From Candidatus Anaerostipes excrementavium (GTDB lineage: Bacteria; Bacillota; Clostridia; Lachnospirales; Lachnospiraceae): a stretch of DNA of 64,000 nucleotides. This document shows positions 1-10,520 of the stretch, piece after piece. The translations under genes were made by a program, and so were the position numbers. The stretch lies in the NCBI GenBank assembly GCA_019114985.1, contig DXEM01000032.1, forward strand, positions 62,001 to 126,000, given 5' to 3'. Every line of letters begins with the position of its first letter. The stretch's first letter is position 1. The notes below the pieces were generated by a model. The model did no database searches, was not told where the DNA came from, and was given only the letters and a program-made list of their open reading frames with translations.

Positions 1-827
1 ATGGTTCCTCGTATCTCCCTCATGTCGCGCAAAGGCTTTAGTTTATGAAAGGACATCTCGATTTCTTTATTTTTTTCAATATGGAGAATCACCGCTTCTT
101 TTTCTTTCTTGATTTCTGAAAAAGAGTATTTTAGAATTGATCCGCTGTAACGGACATGGGATCTGCCCATTGCCTGCGGTTTATGGATATGCCCCAGTGC
201 TGCATAGTCAAAAGGATCAAAGACTCTGTAATCAATATTATCGATCCCTCCGAGGCTGGCAGTCTCTGAATCGGAACGTTCCGGATCCTTGCTGCCTGCT
301 GTCACAAATTGATGAACAAGGATAATGTTGGTTTGTTCCGGATCAATCTTGGTCTGTTTTATCAGGTAACGCAGGCACTCTTCGTAAGATCCTGTCTGAA
401 TTCCCAGCTGGTGATTTACGACTACCGGCTTTACAAAAGGAAGCATATAAAAGTTTACAGAAAGACCTGCCTGAGACAATTTGATCTTTTCCATCTTTCC
501 ATGAAACTTGGAAGAAATAAATAGATTAGAATGTTTAAATAAATTTTTTCCAAATCCAAGCCGATCGCCGGAATCATGGTTTCCGCTGATCATCAGGACT
601 TTTCTTCCTTCTTTCGTCAATTTCCATAGAAACTCATCCAATAAATCGATGGCTTCAATCGGAGGAATTCCTTTGTCATAGACATCTCCGCAAATCATGA
701 CGACATCCACAGACTCCTTTTCCACAAGTTCCAGTATCTGATTCAATATAAAACGCTGATCCTCCAACATAGAAAACTCATTGACTCGTTTTCCAAGATG
801 AAGATCCCCTAAATGCAAAATATTCAT
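1..827 (-). CDS. sbcD: Exonuclease subunit SbcD (C-terminus cut by window start)
   Basis: Minus-strand translation from 827: MNILHLGDLHLGKRVNEFSMLEDQRFILNQILELVEKESVDVVMICGDVYDKGIPPIEA...LMISGNHDSGDRL; calcineurin-like phosphoesterase motifs DxH, GDxxD, GNHD. Not in the ORF track because it runs off the edge. Confidence 0.9.
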   Translation of the reverse strand, partial: MNILHLGDLHLGKRVNEFSMLEDQRFILNQILELVEKESVDVVMICGDVYDKGIPPIEAIDLLDEFLWKLTKEGRKVLMISGNHDSGDRLGFGKNLFKHSNLFISSKFHGKMEKIKLSQAGLSVNFYMLPFVKPVVVNHQLGIQTGSYEECLRYLIKQTKIDPEQTNIILVHQFVTAGSKDPERSDSETASLGGIDNIDYRVFDPFDYAALGHIHKPQAMGRSHVRYSGSILKYSFSEIKKEKEAVILHIEKNKEIEMSFHKLKPLRDMREIRGT

Positions 828-866
828 AAGCGAAACTCCTTTGTCATCCTGTTTGAAAGAGAAAGA

Positions 867-893
867 ATGCCGCCGGTATATCTGCGGCGGCAT
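867..893 (-). terminator. Rho-independent terminator downstream of the ankyrin gene
   Basis: Perfect inverted repeat ATGCCGCCG-N9-CGGCGGCAT followed on the minus strand by a T/C-rich tract. Confidence 0.6.
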
Positions 894-898
894 GTAAA

Positions 899-1717
899 TT
901 ATTTTTGAAATTTGATGTTGAGATCGTAATAATCCTGTGCAGTTCTGCCTGCATCATCTTTGATCTTAGGATCTGCTCCTGCATCCAACAAACATTGTAT
1001 GATCTTCTTGGATGGAGTCCACGGGTCTGCTTTCTGATCTTCCCGTACATAACTCTCATCTTCCTGATCAAAATACCCGCTGGCCGCCATCAAAGGCGTT
1101 GCATTCTGGTAAGCTTTTTCTTTTTGGTTTACATCTTCCCCATGGTCTAAGAGAACCTGAATGCATTGATATTGTTTTTCGATCTCCTCGGGATCATCGA
1201 CCCAGGACTGATATAAAATCACACAAAACAAGGAACCTCCATCTGTATCAAGAGACATCTCGGAACGCTTCGCTCCGGCATCCAACAGGATTTCTAAATT
1301 TTCCGGGTTATAGCTTTCACCTGTAATTAATTGGTCTAAAATCGTATAGCCCTGTTCATTCTTCTCATTAATATCATTCGGATACTCTTTCACCAACTCT
1401 TTTAGCTTTTCTACATTTCCTCCGTAATCACATTCGTTTCCAAATTTCCAATTGACCGGATACTTTTTCGCATAATCTGCATCTTCCTGTTCCCATGCAT
1501 ATCCACCCCTTAAATCCTGATAAAAACTCCATGAGAACAATATTCCACAGGAGACCGGTACCAAAAGAAATACGATACTGATCCCGGTTATGACTTTAAA
1601 GAAATTTTCCTTTCGAAAAACCACTCCAATGATTCCAAACGTCAGAAGAACAACTCCAATCAGCCCACAAAACCCACATAGTATCGCAGGCCACATAATC
1701 CCTGAAATTTCCAACAT
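899..1717 (-). CDS. Membrane-anchored ankyrin-repeat protein
   Basis: 272 aa; two N-terminal hydrophobic segments; ankyrin-like repeats (NEQGYTILDQLITG..LEILLDAGAK; ATPLMAASGYF...QCLLDAGADPKIKDDAGRTAQDY). Confidence 0.75.
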   Translation of the reverse strand: MLEISGIMWPAILCGFCGLIGVVLLTFGIIGVVFRKENFFKVITGISIVFLLVPVSCGILFSWSFYQDLRGGYAWEQEDADYAKKYPVNWKFGNECDYGGNVEKLKELVKEYPNDINEKNEQGYTILDQLITGESYNPENLEILLDAGAKRSEMSLDTDGGSLFCVILYQSWVDDPEEIEKQYQCIQVLLDHGEDVNQKEKAYQNATPLMAASGYFDQEDESYVREDQKADPWTPSKKIIQCLLDAGADPKIKDDAGRTAQDYYDLNIKFQK

Positions 1718-1794
1718 AAAACCTACCTCCTCATCCCATCTGCTAATCCCCTGTCGTTACTTATCTCCCACATTTTTACAAGGTAAAAAATCCG

Positions 1795-1823
1795 CTATAG
1801 GAACCGCTTCACAATTCCTATAG
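1795..1823 (-). terminator. Terminator of the Rpn-family gene
   Basis: CTATAGGAA-N11-TTCCTATAG inverted repeat followed on the minus strand by CGGATTTTTTACC. Confidence 0.65.
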
Positions 1824-1838
1824 GAAGCTTTCACCTCT

Positions 1839-2720
1839 TTACTTTGCCAAACTCCTGTCTCCGGATAACCATTCCTGCACCAATTTCACATTGACTTTCA
1901 CGATATCTGCAATATCCGATACAGACATCCCCCTGTCTGCAAGTGTCAGCGCAGTTTCCTTCGCCTTTTTCATCTCTCCTTCTGCAACTCCCTGAGTTCT
2001 GCCAAGTTCTTCACCGTATTTTACTCCATCGTTGTATATTTCGTCCATCTCACGACTCATAAAATCAACCCCTTCCTGATTTTCTTTCAGTTCATATACA
2101 CGCTTTGCTAAAACCTCACTATGAATGTCTCCGGCGTTCTTGCAGTGAAAATCCCGCATCAACCTTCCAAGTTCCGTATCATCCTGCCGATGAGAATTCA
2201 CATAGATAATATACGCTTCGTCCTTAAAATCCGCCTGAACTTCTTTAATCTTTCTCTCGATATGATAAATTGGAAGATCATATCCGAGCACATCATCACG
2301 GGTAATAAAAATCACATAGGTCTCCGGCAATTCATCAAAGTCCTGCCCTGGATTCAGAGTATTCATATCCATCAGTCCGCTGTGATATCTGGCACGTTTC
2401 GGGGATGCTCCTTCTACATCCTGTTGGATCTCTATATCAAACTGTTTCCCGTCTGCATCCCGCACCACACAGTCTAAGATTGCTGATCTGCCCTGAAGAT
2501 TTTTGTAATCTTTTTGGAGAACCTGATCCAAAACCTTCAGATCTTTTCTCCCCATGATTACCTGAAGAACATACTCCGTACATTCCTGTTTTTTGAATAC
2601 ATTTCGCATAAACACGTCATTCATCATTGTAAGGTCCTTTAAAATTCCCTTATATTTCTCATAACGTGCATCCAATTGATTGTTTATTTTCTTATGATTC
2701 ACGTCCGCCATCGCCTCCAT
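1839..2720 (-). CDS. Rpn family recombination-promoting nuclease / PD-(D/E)XK transposase-like protein
   Basis: 293 aa; MMNDVFMRNVFK...LKVLDQVLQKDYKNLQGRSAILDCVVRDADGKQFDIEIQQDVEGASPKRARYHSGLMDMNTLNPGQDFDELPETYVIFITRDDVLG is typical of the PDDEXK transposase family; the D..(E)xQ core is visible. Confidence 0.85.
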   Translation of the reverse strand: MEAMADVNHKKINNQLDARYEKYKGILKDLTMMNDVFMRNVFKKQECTEYVLQVIMGRKDLKVLDQVLQKDYKNLQGRSAILDCVVRDADGKQFDIEIQQDVEGASPKRARYHSGLMDMNTLNPGQDFDELPETYVIFITRDDVLGYDLPIYHIERKIKEVQADFKDEAYIIYVNSHRQDDTELGRLMRDFHCKNAGDIHSEVLAKRVYELKENQEGVDFMSREMDEIYNDGVKYGEELGRTQGVAEGEMKKAKETALTLADRGMSVSDIADIVKVNVKLVQEWLSGDRSLAK

Positions 2721-2883
2721 TATTGTTCCTTTATTGTTTATATCTACGGTCTACGGCTTCTTATAAAAATGCGGAAGTGCTTTCATATCCTCTATCTGGT
2801 TTCATATTATCACGAAGAAATGAAGGTTTCAAGTAAATCCATGCAGAAAAAGACTATATTTATAAAGACAAAAGGGCAAAAAA

Positions 2884-2915
2884 AGAGCCGATCCAAACTA
2901 TGTCAGATCGACTCT
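2884..2915 (-). terminator. Terminator of the groESL transcript (after the tandem repeat)
   Basis: Minus strand AGAGTCGATC-N12-GATCGGCTCT followed by TTTTTTT. Confidence 0.7.
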
Positions 2916-2936
2916 AAAATACTTTCATTTATTTCC

Positions 2937-3243
2937 ACTAAGTGCTCTCGTCGCTTCGCTCCGTCAATGTTGTTACATCGTACTAGCGTTCAGCTTTCGC
3001 CTTCGGCTCTGCTTCTCTGAGTACGAGTAACGGCTTTCGCACTAACCTCGTACTTCGCTTTCGCTTATCCCTGCTAAGCGCTCTCGTCGCTTCGCTCCGT
3101 CAATGTTGTTACATCGTACTAGCGTTCGGCTTTCGCCTTCGGCTCTGCTTCTCTGAGTACGAGTAACGGCTTTCGCACTAACCTCGTACTTCGCTTTCGC
3201 TCGTTCTCGCTAAGTGCTCAATGCCTCGCTTAGTGCTCAATGC
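2937..3243. repeat. 136-bp tandem direct repeat (two full units plus a partial third) and a short terminal duplication, between groEL and its terminator
   Basis: CTCTCGTCGCTTCGCTCCGTCAATGTTGTTACATCGTACTAGCGTTC[A/G]GCTTTCGCC... begins at 2945 and again at 3081 (period 136); GCTAAG(T/C)GCTC recurs at 3073 and 3209; TTAGTGCTCAATGCCT-like unit duplicated at 3211-3245. Confidence 0.95.
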
Positions 3244-4893
<1,650 letters not shown>

Positions 4894-5166
4894 TTATTCC
4901 ACTACAGCTAAGATGTCATTCTGTTTTACGATGATATATTCTTCATCTTCTAATTTTACTTCTGTTCCGGCATATTTAGAATAAATAACTTTCTGCCCTA
5001 CGGAAACTTCCATCTTCACGTCTTCTGTTCCAGGTCCTACTGCAACAACTTCAGCTTCCTGAGGTTTCTCCTGAGAAGCTGTTGTTAAAACGATTCCGGA
5101 TTTTGTTGTTGTCTCTGCTTCCAGCTGTTTTAAAACAACTCTGTCTCCTAATGGTGTTAATTTCAT
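4894..5166 (-). CDS. groES: Co-chaperonin GroES
   Basis: 90 aa MKLTPLGDRVVLKQLEAETTTKSGIVL...NDILAVVE. Confidence 0.98.
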   Translation of the reverse strand: MKLTPLGDRVVLKQLEAETTTKSGIVLTTASQEKPQEAEVVAVGPGTEDVKMEVSVGQKVIYSKYAGTEVKLEDEEYIIVKQNDILAVVE

Positions 5167-5222
5167 AATAATATTACCTCCTAAAAACTTTTAGAAATAT
5201 TGTCTTTTTTTATCTTTTATTG

Positions 5223-5249
5223 TTAGCACTCACCCCAATCGAGTGCTAA
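5223..5249. promoter_or_regulatory. CIRCE operator (HrcA binding site) upstream of groES
   Basis: Exact TTAGCACTC-N9-GAGTGCTAA. Confidence 0.97.
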
Positions 5250-5328
5250 CCCTATGTTCCTTAGTATATCACTGGAAGAAAAAAATGCAACCCCTTTTTT
5301 ATAAAAAATCAAAAATTTGGATAAAGAA

Positions 5329-5350
5329 AACCGCCATAGAAATAGCGGTT
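5329..5350 (-). terminator. Terminator of the DUF1810 gene
   Basis: AACCGC-N10-GCGGTT followed on the minus strand by TTCTTTAT, just past the stop codon. Confidence 0.55.
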
Positions 5351-5359
5351 CCTCTTCTT

Positions 5360-5788
5360 TCATTCTGAACTTTTTCTTTGTTCCAGCAGTCGGATCGTGT
5401 TCTCGTCTCGTTCTCCTCCGAAAAATTTATCCAGTACTTTTTGGAATATATCAAGATTCGGATCTGCCAGGGCAAAAAGCGTCATCGATGATTTCAGCTT
5501 CAAATCATCCGGAAAACCAAAGATCTCATATGCGTCATTTGACACAAGGGCAAGCAGCGCATTGGAAATCTCTATCAGACGGCTCCCCAAAATCTCATCT
5601 TTTAAATATTCTCTGGCTTCTTCTAAATCTGAGATTCCATAAAATCTGGCGGTTGGGCTTTGGCCTAATCCGGACAGCTGGGGAAAAACATACCACATCC
5701 AGCAGCTATATTTCCTTCCGTTCTTTATCTCTGCTAATGCAGCTGAATAACTATTTTCCTGTGCCTTGTGGAATCGCTCCAAATTCAT
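5360..5788 (-). CDS. DUF1810 family protein
   Basis: 142 aa; MNLERFHKAQENSYSAALAEIKNGRKYSCWMWYVFPQLSGLGQSPTARFYGISDLEEAREYL matches the DUF1810 signature. Confidence 0.85.
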   Translation of the reverse strand: MNLERFHKAQENSYSAALAEIKNGRKYSCWMWYVFPQLSGLGQSPTARFYGISDLEEAREYLKDEILGSRLIEISNALLALVSNDAYEIFGFPDDLKLKSSMTLFALADPNLDIFQKVLDKFFGGERDENTIRLLEQRKSSE

Positions 5789-5844
5789 ATTTGCTCCTTT
5801 CCGACCATGGCTTTTTCATTTCATATCCTGATCCACAGAAGTCT

Positions 5845-6549
5845 TCAGATATGATAATAATGGTTCATATCCTCAAATCTTTGATATAACAATCGATTCT
5901 CATTTAAATAAAATTCCTGATTCATTTCTCGGTTCAGCTGAGCAAAAGTATCCATTAACTTCCAGCGCTCTTCTGCAGAATATCTTCCCGGACGATAATA
6001 GCCTAAAGTTATATGTAATGTTAATGGATAATCTAATGCTGCAACAGTCTGCAGCCGTTCATATAATTCCATTAAGCGGGTGCATGTCAAATCATCCACC
6101 GGCTCCAATCCCAGCACAACACTCATGCTTACCATGTTAAATACACTGACCATACGCATACGAAGAGGAAGCGTCGCTTCCATCTGAATCAGCCGCAGAA
6201 TTCTGCCTGCACTTTCTCGGTTCTTTGCCATCTGCTGCTCTAATTCATATCCTGCTGTTCCATTGCTCAAATCATGCAGGGTCACATGAAAAGTCTCCGG
6301 ATCCAATGGCTCTGCTAACATATTCCCACAATGTTCGTAAAGAATCGACTGAAGATCCTTTACTCTGCTTCTTACAGCATCATCCAGCTGAAATACTACC
6401 GTATCACCGGAAAAGGGAACAAAAAGCCCTTTCTCATTTACTTTTTTCCAAAGTCCCGGATTCGTCTCGAAAGGACCCGCCAGAGGAAGACTGTCGAACA
6501 TAAACCCTCTGGTCCGCTGACGATAGATTGCCAAATTCTCCAAGAGCAT
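5845..6549 (-). CDS. 2H phosphoesterase superfamily protein (2'-5' RNA ligase-like)
   Basis: Two HxT motifs (FHVTLHDLS and LHITLGYY). Start chosen at 6549 (MLLENLAIY) behind GGAAGGAGGAG rather than the longer ORF start at 6678. Confidence 0.65.
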   Translation of the reverse strand: MLLENLAIYRQRTRGFMFDSLPLAGPFETNPGLWKKVNEKGLFVPFSGDTVVFQLDDAVRSRVKDLQSILYEHCGNMLAEPLDPETFHVTLHDLSNGTAGYELEQQMAKNRESAGRILRLIQMEATLPLRMRMVSVFNMVSMSVVLGLEPVDDLTCTRLMELYERLQTVAALDYPLTLHITLGYYRPGRYSAEERWKLMDTFAQLNREMNQEFYLNENRLLYQRFEDMNHYYHI

Positions 6550-6670
6550 CTCCTCCTTCCGTATTTCATTTTTCTTTTGCCGCTCCAAGTTAACTTCATT
6601 CTTATTATATAAAAGACAAATGCAAAATACAATGAAATCCGCATTCTTGACATACCCGGAAAGATGTTCA

Positions 6671-6828
6671 TCATCCACTGATCAGTACAAAACCGGCGAT
6701 GCAGACACCAATCCCAATCAGCTGCCGCAGGGAAATGCATTTGCCTGCGCCGGTGTCGACTTCGTTATAATGTTATAAGCGATGTTTGCCAAAACGACCA
6801 TAAAAATCGGCCAAAGATAACTCCACAT
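6671..6828 (-). pseudogene. Internally deleted DMT/EamA-type small transporter remnant
   Basis: Minus-strand reading gives MWSYLWPIFMVVLANIAYNIITKSTPAQANAF (N-terminus) and, in another frame, AGKCISLRQLIGIGVCIAGFVLISG* (C-terminus); the central helices are missing. Confidence 0.6.
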
Positions 6829-6897
6829 AAAACTTTTCTCCCATAATCCCGGAGCTTTCTTTTAAGCAAGAAAGAATCCCTATGAAATAAAACGAAT

Positions 6898-6925
6898 CTC
6901 ATAGGATCCGCTAAGATCCTATGAG
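6898..6925 (-). terminator. Terminator of glnS
   Basis: Perfect 11-bp inverted repeat CTCATAGGATC-N6-GATCCTATGAG followed on the minus strand by ATTCGTTTTATTTC. Confidence 0.65.
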
Positions 6926-6965
6926 AAAATAAATACAGATTTTTCTGTTAAATGGCTGCATGCCT

Positions 6966-8624
6966 CTAATTCGGTTTGTAGGAACTCTTGAGACTGACAA
7001 TCCGGTTAAATACCATATGTTCTTTTGTTGAATCCTTGCTGTCAATGCAGAAATATCCTGTTCTCATAAACTGGAAGCTGTCCCCCGGTCCATATTCTTC
7101 CAATGTCGGTTCTACATAAGCATTCTCAATGACCGTTAAAGAATTTGGATTGAGATTGATGCTTCCATCCTCATTATAAACGCCTTTTTCTTCGTCTACG
7201 ATATTTTCATAAAGACGAACTTCTGCTTTCTTGGCAAACGGCGCTGCTACCCAATGAATTGTACCTCTAACCTTTCTTCCGTCCGGGCTGTTGCCTCCCC
7301 TGGATTCCGGATCATATTCAGCATAAACGGTTGTTACGTTGCCGTCCTCATCTGCATCATATCCGGTACAGGTCACAAAATAAGCATTCATAAGACGTAC
7401 TTCATTGCCGACATACAGGCGGCGGTATTTTTTCGGACGTTCGATCTTAAAATCTTCCCGTTCAATATAAAGCTCGCCGCAGAAAGGAACCTTTCTTGAT
7501 CCCATCTCTTCATTTTCCTGATTATTCGGCACATCCACATACTCAACCTGATCTTTTGGATAGTTGGTGATCACCAGCTTAATCGGATCCAGCACGGCTG
7601 CCATTCTAGGACGTTTTAATTTCAAGTCATCACGAATACAATATTCCAACATCGCATAATCTACGGAACTGTGACTCTTTGCCACTCCTACCAATTCCAT
7701 AAATTTGCGGATGGAATCCGGTGTATATCCTCTTCTTCTCAGAGCAGATAAGGATACCAGTCTTGGATCATCCCATCCATCTACAATTCCTTCATCAACC
7801 AGTTTCTTAATATAACGTTTTCCGGTTACTACGTTGGTGAGATAAAGCTTCGCAAACTCAATCTGTTTCGGCGGATTCTCAAATTCACATTCCTGTACCA
7901 CCCAATCGTACAATGGCCTGTGATCTTCAAATTCCAGCGTACAGATGGAATGCGTCACTCCTTCGAATGCATCCTCCAGCGGATGGGCGAAATCATACAT
8001 CGGATAAATGCACCATGTATCTCCTGTATTGTGATGTTCCATTCTGGCAATACGATAAAGGATCGGATCTCTCATATTCATATTGCCGGACGTCATGTCG
8101 ATCTTTGCACGAAGAACTTTGCTTCCATCCGGATATTTTCCTGCTTTCATATCACGGAACAACTGAAGATTCTCTTTCGGTGAACGATCTCTGTAAGGAC
8201 TGTTCTTTCCGGGTTCCGTCAAAGTACCTCTGTACTCCCGAATCTCATCCGGTGTCAGGTCACATACATATGCTTTGCCCTTCTTGATCAAAAACTCTGC
8301 GCATTCATACATTTTCTCAAAATAGTTGGATGCGAAATAAAGATGGTGGTCATAGTCCGCTCCCAGCCATTCAACGTCTGCTTTAATGGATTCTACATAT
8401 TCTTCTCTTTCCTTTGTCGGGTTCGTGTCATCAAAACGAAAATGAAAATCTCCCCCGTATTCCTTTGCCAATCCATAGTTCAGTAAAATGGACTTGGCGT
8501 GTCCGATATGCAGATATCCGTTTGGTTCCGGCGGAAATCTCGTCACGACTTTCTTACATGTTCCTTCTTCAATATCTTTCTCAATGATCTGTTCTATAAA
8601 ATTCTTTGAAATGGTTTCTTCCAT
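6966..8624 (-). CDS. glnS: Glutaminyl-tRNA synthetase
   Basis: 552 aa; [17 protein letters not shown] (HIGH motif), [25 protein letters not shown], class I GlnRS. Confidence 0.95.
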   Translation of the reverse strand: MEETISKNFIEQIIEKDIEEGTCKKVVTRFPPEPNGYLHIGHAKSILLNYGLAKEYGGDFHFRFDDTNPTKEREEYVESIKADVEWLGADYDHHLYFASNYFEKMYECAEFLIKKGKAYVCDLTPDEIREYRGTLTEPGKNSPYRDRSPKENLQLFRDMKAGKYPDGSKVLRAKIDMTSGNMNMRDPILYRIARMEHHNTGDTWCIYPMYDFAHPLEDAFEGVTHSICTLEFEDHRPLYDWVVQECEFENPPKQIEFAKLYLTNVVTGKRYIKKLVDEGIVDGWDDPRLVSLSALRRRGYTPDSIRKFMELVGVAKSHSSVDYAMLEYCIRDDLKLKRPRMAAVLDPIKLVITNYPKDQVEYVDVPNNQENEEMGSRKVPFCGELYIEREDFKIERPKKYRRLYVGNEVRLMNAYFVTCTGYDADEDGNVTTVYAEYDPESRGGNSPDGRKVRGTIHWVAAPFAKKAEVRLYENIVDEEKGVYNEDGSINLNPNSLTVIENAYVEPTLEEYGPGDSFQFMRTGYFCIDSKDSTKEHMVFNRIVSLKSSYKPN

Positions 8625-8661
8625 ATCTGTCTTTGTCCTCCATATATTTTATCGTTTCCTC

Positions 8662-10020
8662 TTATAAATAATCGAGGGCTTCCCTTATATTCGTAACTCC
8701 CATCAGCTGCATCTTCGGCAGCGTCTTTAATGTCTCCATATTGGCCTTTGGAAGGATGCATCGCCGAAAGCCTAATTTCTGCGCTTCTTTGATTCTGGCT
8801 TCTCCTCCTGAGACTGCCCGGACTTCGCCGACCAGTCCGACTTCGCCGAAAATGATCGTATCTTCCGGTACAGCAACATTTTTATAGCTGGACGCAATGG
8901 CCATCACAACGCCCAGATCGATGGCAGGTTCTCCCAGTCTCATGCCTCCGGCAAGGTTGACATATGCATCGCATCCGCCCAGCTGAAACCCAACTCTTTT
9001 TTCCAAAACTGCCATTAACAAATTCACTCGGTTGTAATCGATCCCGACTGCCGTTCTTCTCGGCATCTGAAAACTTGTCGGTGAGATTAATGCCTGAATC
9101 TCAATTAAAATCGGACGGGTTCCCTCCATGGAGCATACGACCACAGATCCTGAAGCATCTACCGGCCGTCCGTTTAACATGGTCTTTGACGGGTTCTCCA
9201 CTTCCATCAGGCCATTGCCGCACATTTCAAACACACCGATCTCATTGGTGGAGCCAAAACGATTCTTGACACCTCTCAAGATCCGATAGGCAGCTTCTCG
9301 TTCTCCTTCAAAATACAGTACCGTATCTACCATATGCTCCAGTGTTCTAGGTCCCGCCACGACTCCTTCCTTCGTTACATGTCCCACAATAAACACTGCG
9401 ATATTGTGTTCCTTTGCCAGACGCATCATCTGACCGGTCACTTCCCGCACTTGAGATACGCTCCCGGCCGCAGAGGTCATTTCTTCATTATACATCGTCT
9501 GGATCGAATCAATCACGACAAACTCCGGACTGCTTTTTAAAATCGCATTGGAGATCTCGTTTAGGCTTGTCTCGCAAAAAAGCAGCATCTCTCGTTCAAA
9601 TGTCCCGATGCGCTCTGCACGAAGCTTGATCTGATGCATCGATTCCTCTCCCGATACATATAAGACTTTCTTTCCTGCGTTGGCCATATTCCTGCACACC
9701 TGCAGCAGCAATGTGGATTTTCCGATTCCCGGATCCCCGCCAACCAGGGAAAGGGATCCTTTTACAATTCCTCCGCCCAAGACTCGGTCCAGCTCATGGA
9801 TTCCAGTGGATATTCTCTTTTCTTCCTGGACGGTTACCTCTGAAATATTCATAGGAGAGGCAGAAGTCCTTCCAGGCTTCGCCCCTCCTTTACGACTCGT
9901 CGGCGCAACTTTCTCTTCTACGAATGTATTCCATTGTTTGCAGGCCGGGCACTGTCCCATCCATTTGGAGGATTCATGACCACACGCACTGCAAAAATAT
10001 ACGGTCTTTGATCTTGCCAT
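8662..10020 (-). CDS. radA: DNA repair protein RadA/Sms
   Basis: 452 aa; zinc finger CSACGHESSKWMGQCPAC, Walker A GGDPGIGKST, KNRFGSTNEIG, C-terminal Lon-like domain. Confidence 0.96.
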   Translation of the reverse strand: MARSKTVYFCSACGHESSKWMGQCPACKQWNTFVEEKVAPTSRKGGAKPGRTSASPMNISEVTVQEEKRISTGIHELDRVLGGGIVKGSLSLVGGDPGIGKSTLLLQVCRNMANAGKKVLYVSGEESMHQIKLRAERIGTFEREMLLFCETSLNEISNAILKSSPEFVVIDSIQTMYNEEMTSAAGSVSQVREVTGQMMRLAKEHNIAVFIVGHVTKEGVVAGPRTLEHMVDTVLYFEGEREAAYRILRGVKNRFGSTNEIGVFEMCGNGLMEVENPSKTMLNGRPVDASGSVVVCSMEGTRPILIEIQALISPTSFQMPRRTAVGIDYNRVNLLMAVLEKRVGFQLGGCDAYVNLAGGMRLGEPAIDLGVVMAIASSYKNVAVPEDTIIFGEVGLVGEVRAVSGGEARIKEAQKLGFRRCILPKANMETLKTLPKMQLMGVTNIREALDYL

Positions 10021-10039
10021 AAATTCTCCTTCTTCCGTT

Positions 10040-10453
10040 CTAGTGCTTCTTCACCCTGACAGATGCAGGAATTCCGCCATTCAACTCAACGCTTAATGTA
10101 AGCTTTCCTGCCAGATTCGCTTTCATACTGCCAATATTGGTATTATCGATATATACTTTATACTCCTGCTGTGGTTCTACTTCCAACGTCACTTGGACAT
10201 CTCCATTGGATTCAATATCAAACGCCACACCATCCGCTGTTGCCGCAAAGTTATGAACGCTGGATCCCGGTACGGATTCGAAGATCAGCTGTCCATTCTT
10301 ATCCAGCTTCGTCATGGTCTTAAAGGTCTTGATCTTGTAGATATCTCCTTCAAATTCGATGTCACCTTTCTTTGCCTTCGTGTCTAACGTATAATCACCA
10401 AAGCAAAGTGTGCCATTTTCCTCGCTGCGAAATAATTCAGTTACCACTGCCAT
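10040..10453 (-). CDS. Conserved protein of unknown function, sometimes annotated endosialidase
   Basis: 137 aa MAVVTELFRSEENGTLCFGDYTLDTKAKKGDIEFEGDIYKIKTFKTMTKLDKNGQLIFESVPGSSVHNF; recognised only as a family-level similarity. Confidence 0.5.
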   Translation of the reverse strand: MAVVTELFRSEENGTLCFGDYTLDTKAKKGDIEFEGDIYKIKTFKTMTKLDKNGQLIFESVPGSSVHNFAATADGVAFDIESNGDVQVTLEVEPQQEYKVYIDNTNIGSMKANLAGKLTLSVELNGGIPASVRVKKH

Positions 10454-10520
10454 TGTCTTATCCTCCTAATAAAAAATGTGGTTAAGCTTCTCGTATGCTT
10501 TATTATATAATATTTCCTAA

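Noticed and set aside
2676-3020. 114-aa plus-strand ORF
   Set aside because: Runs through the Rpn promoter, the groESL terminator and part of the tandem repeat; no RBS or motif support.
2937-3243. CRISPR array
   Set aside because: Units are 136 bp, near-identical along their whole length and abut directly; there is no short repeat with unique spacers and no cas genes.
6438-6740. 100-aa minus-strand ORF
   Set aside because: Frame-shifted reading over the 2H-phosphoesterase start and the transporter remnant.
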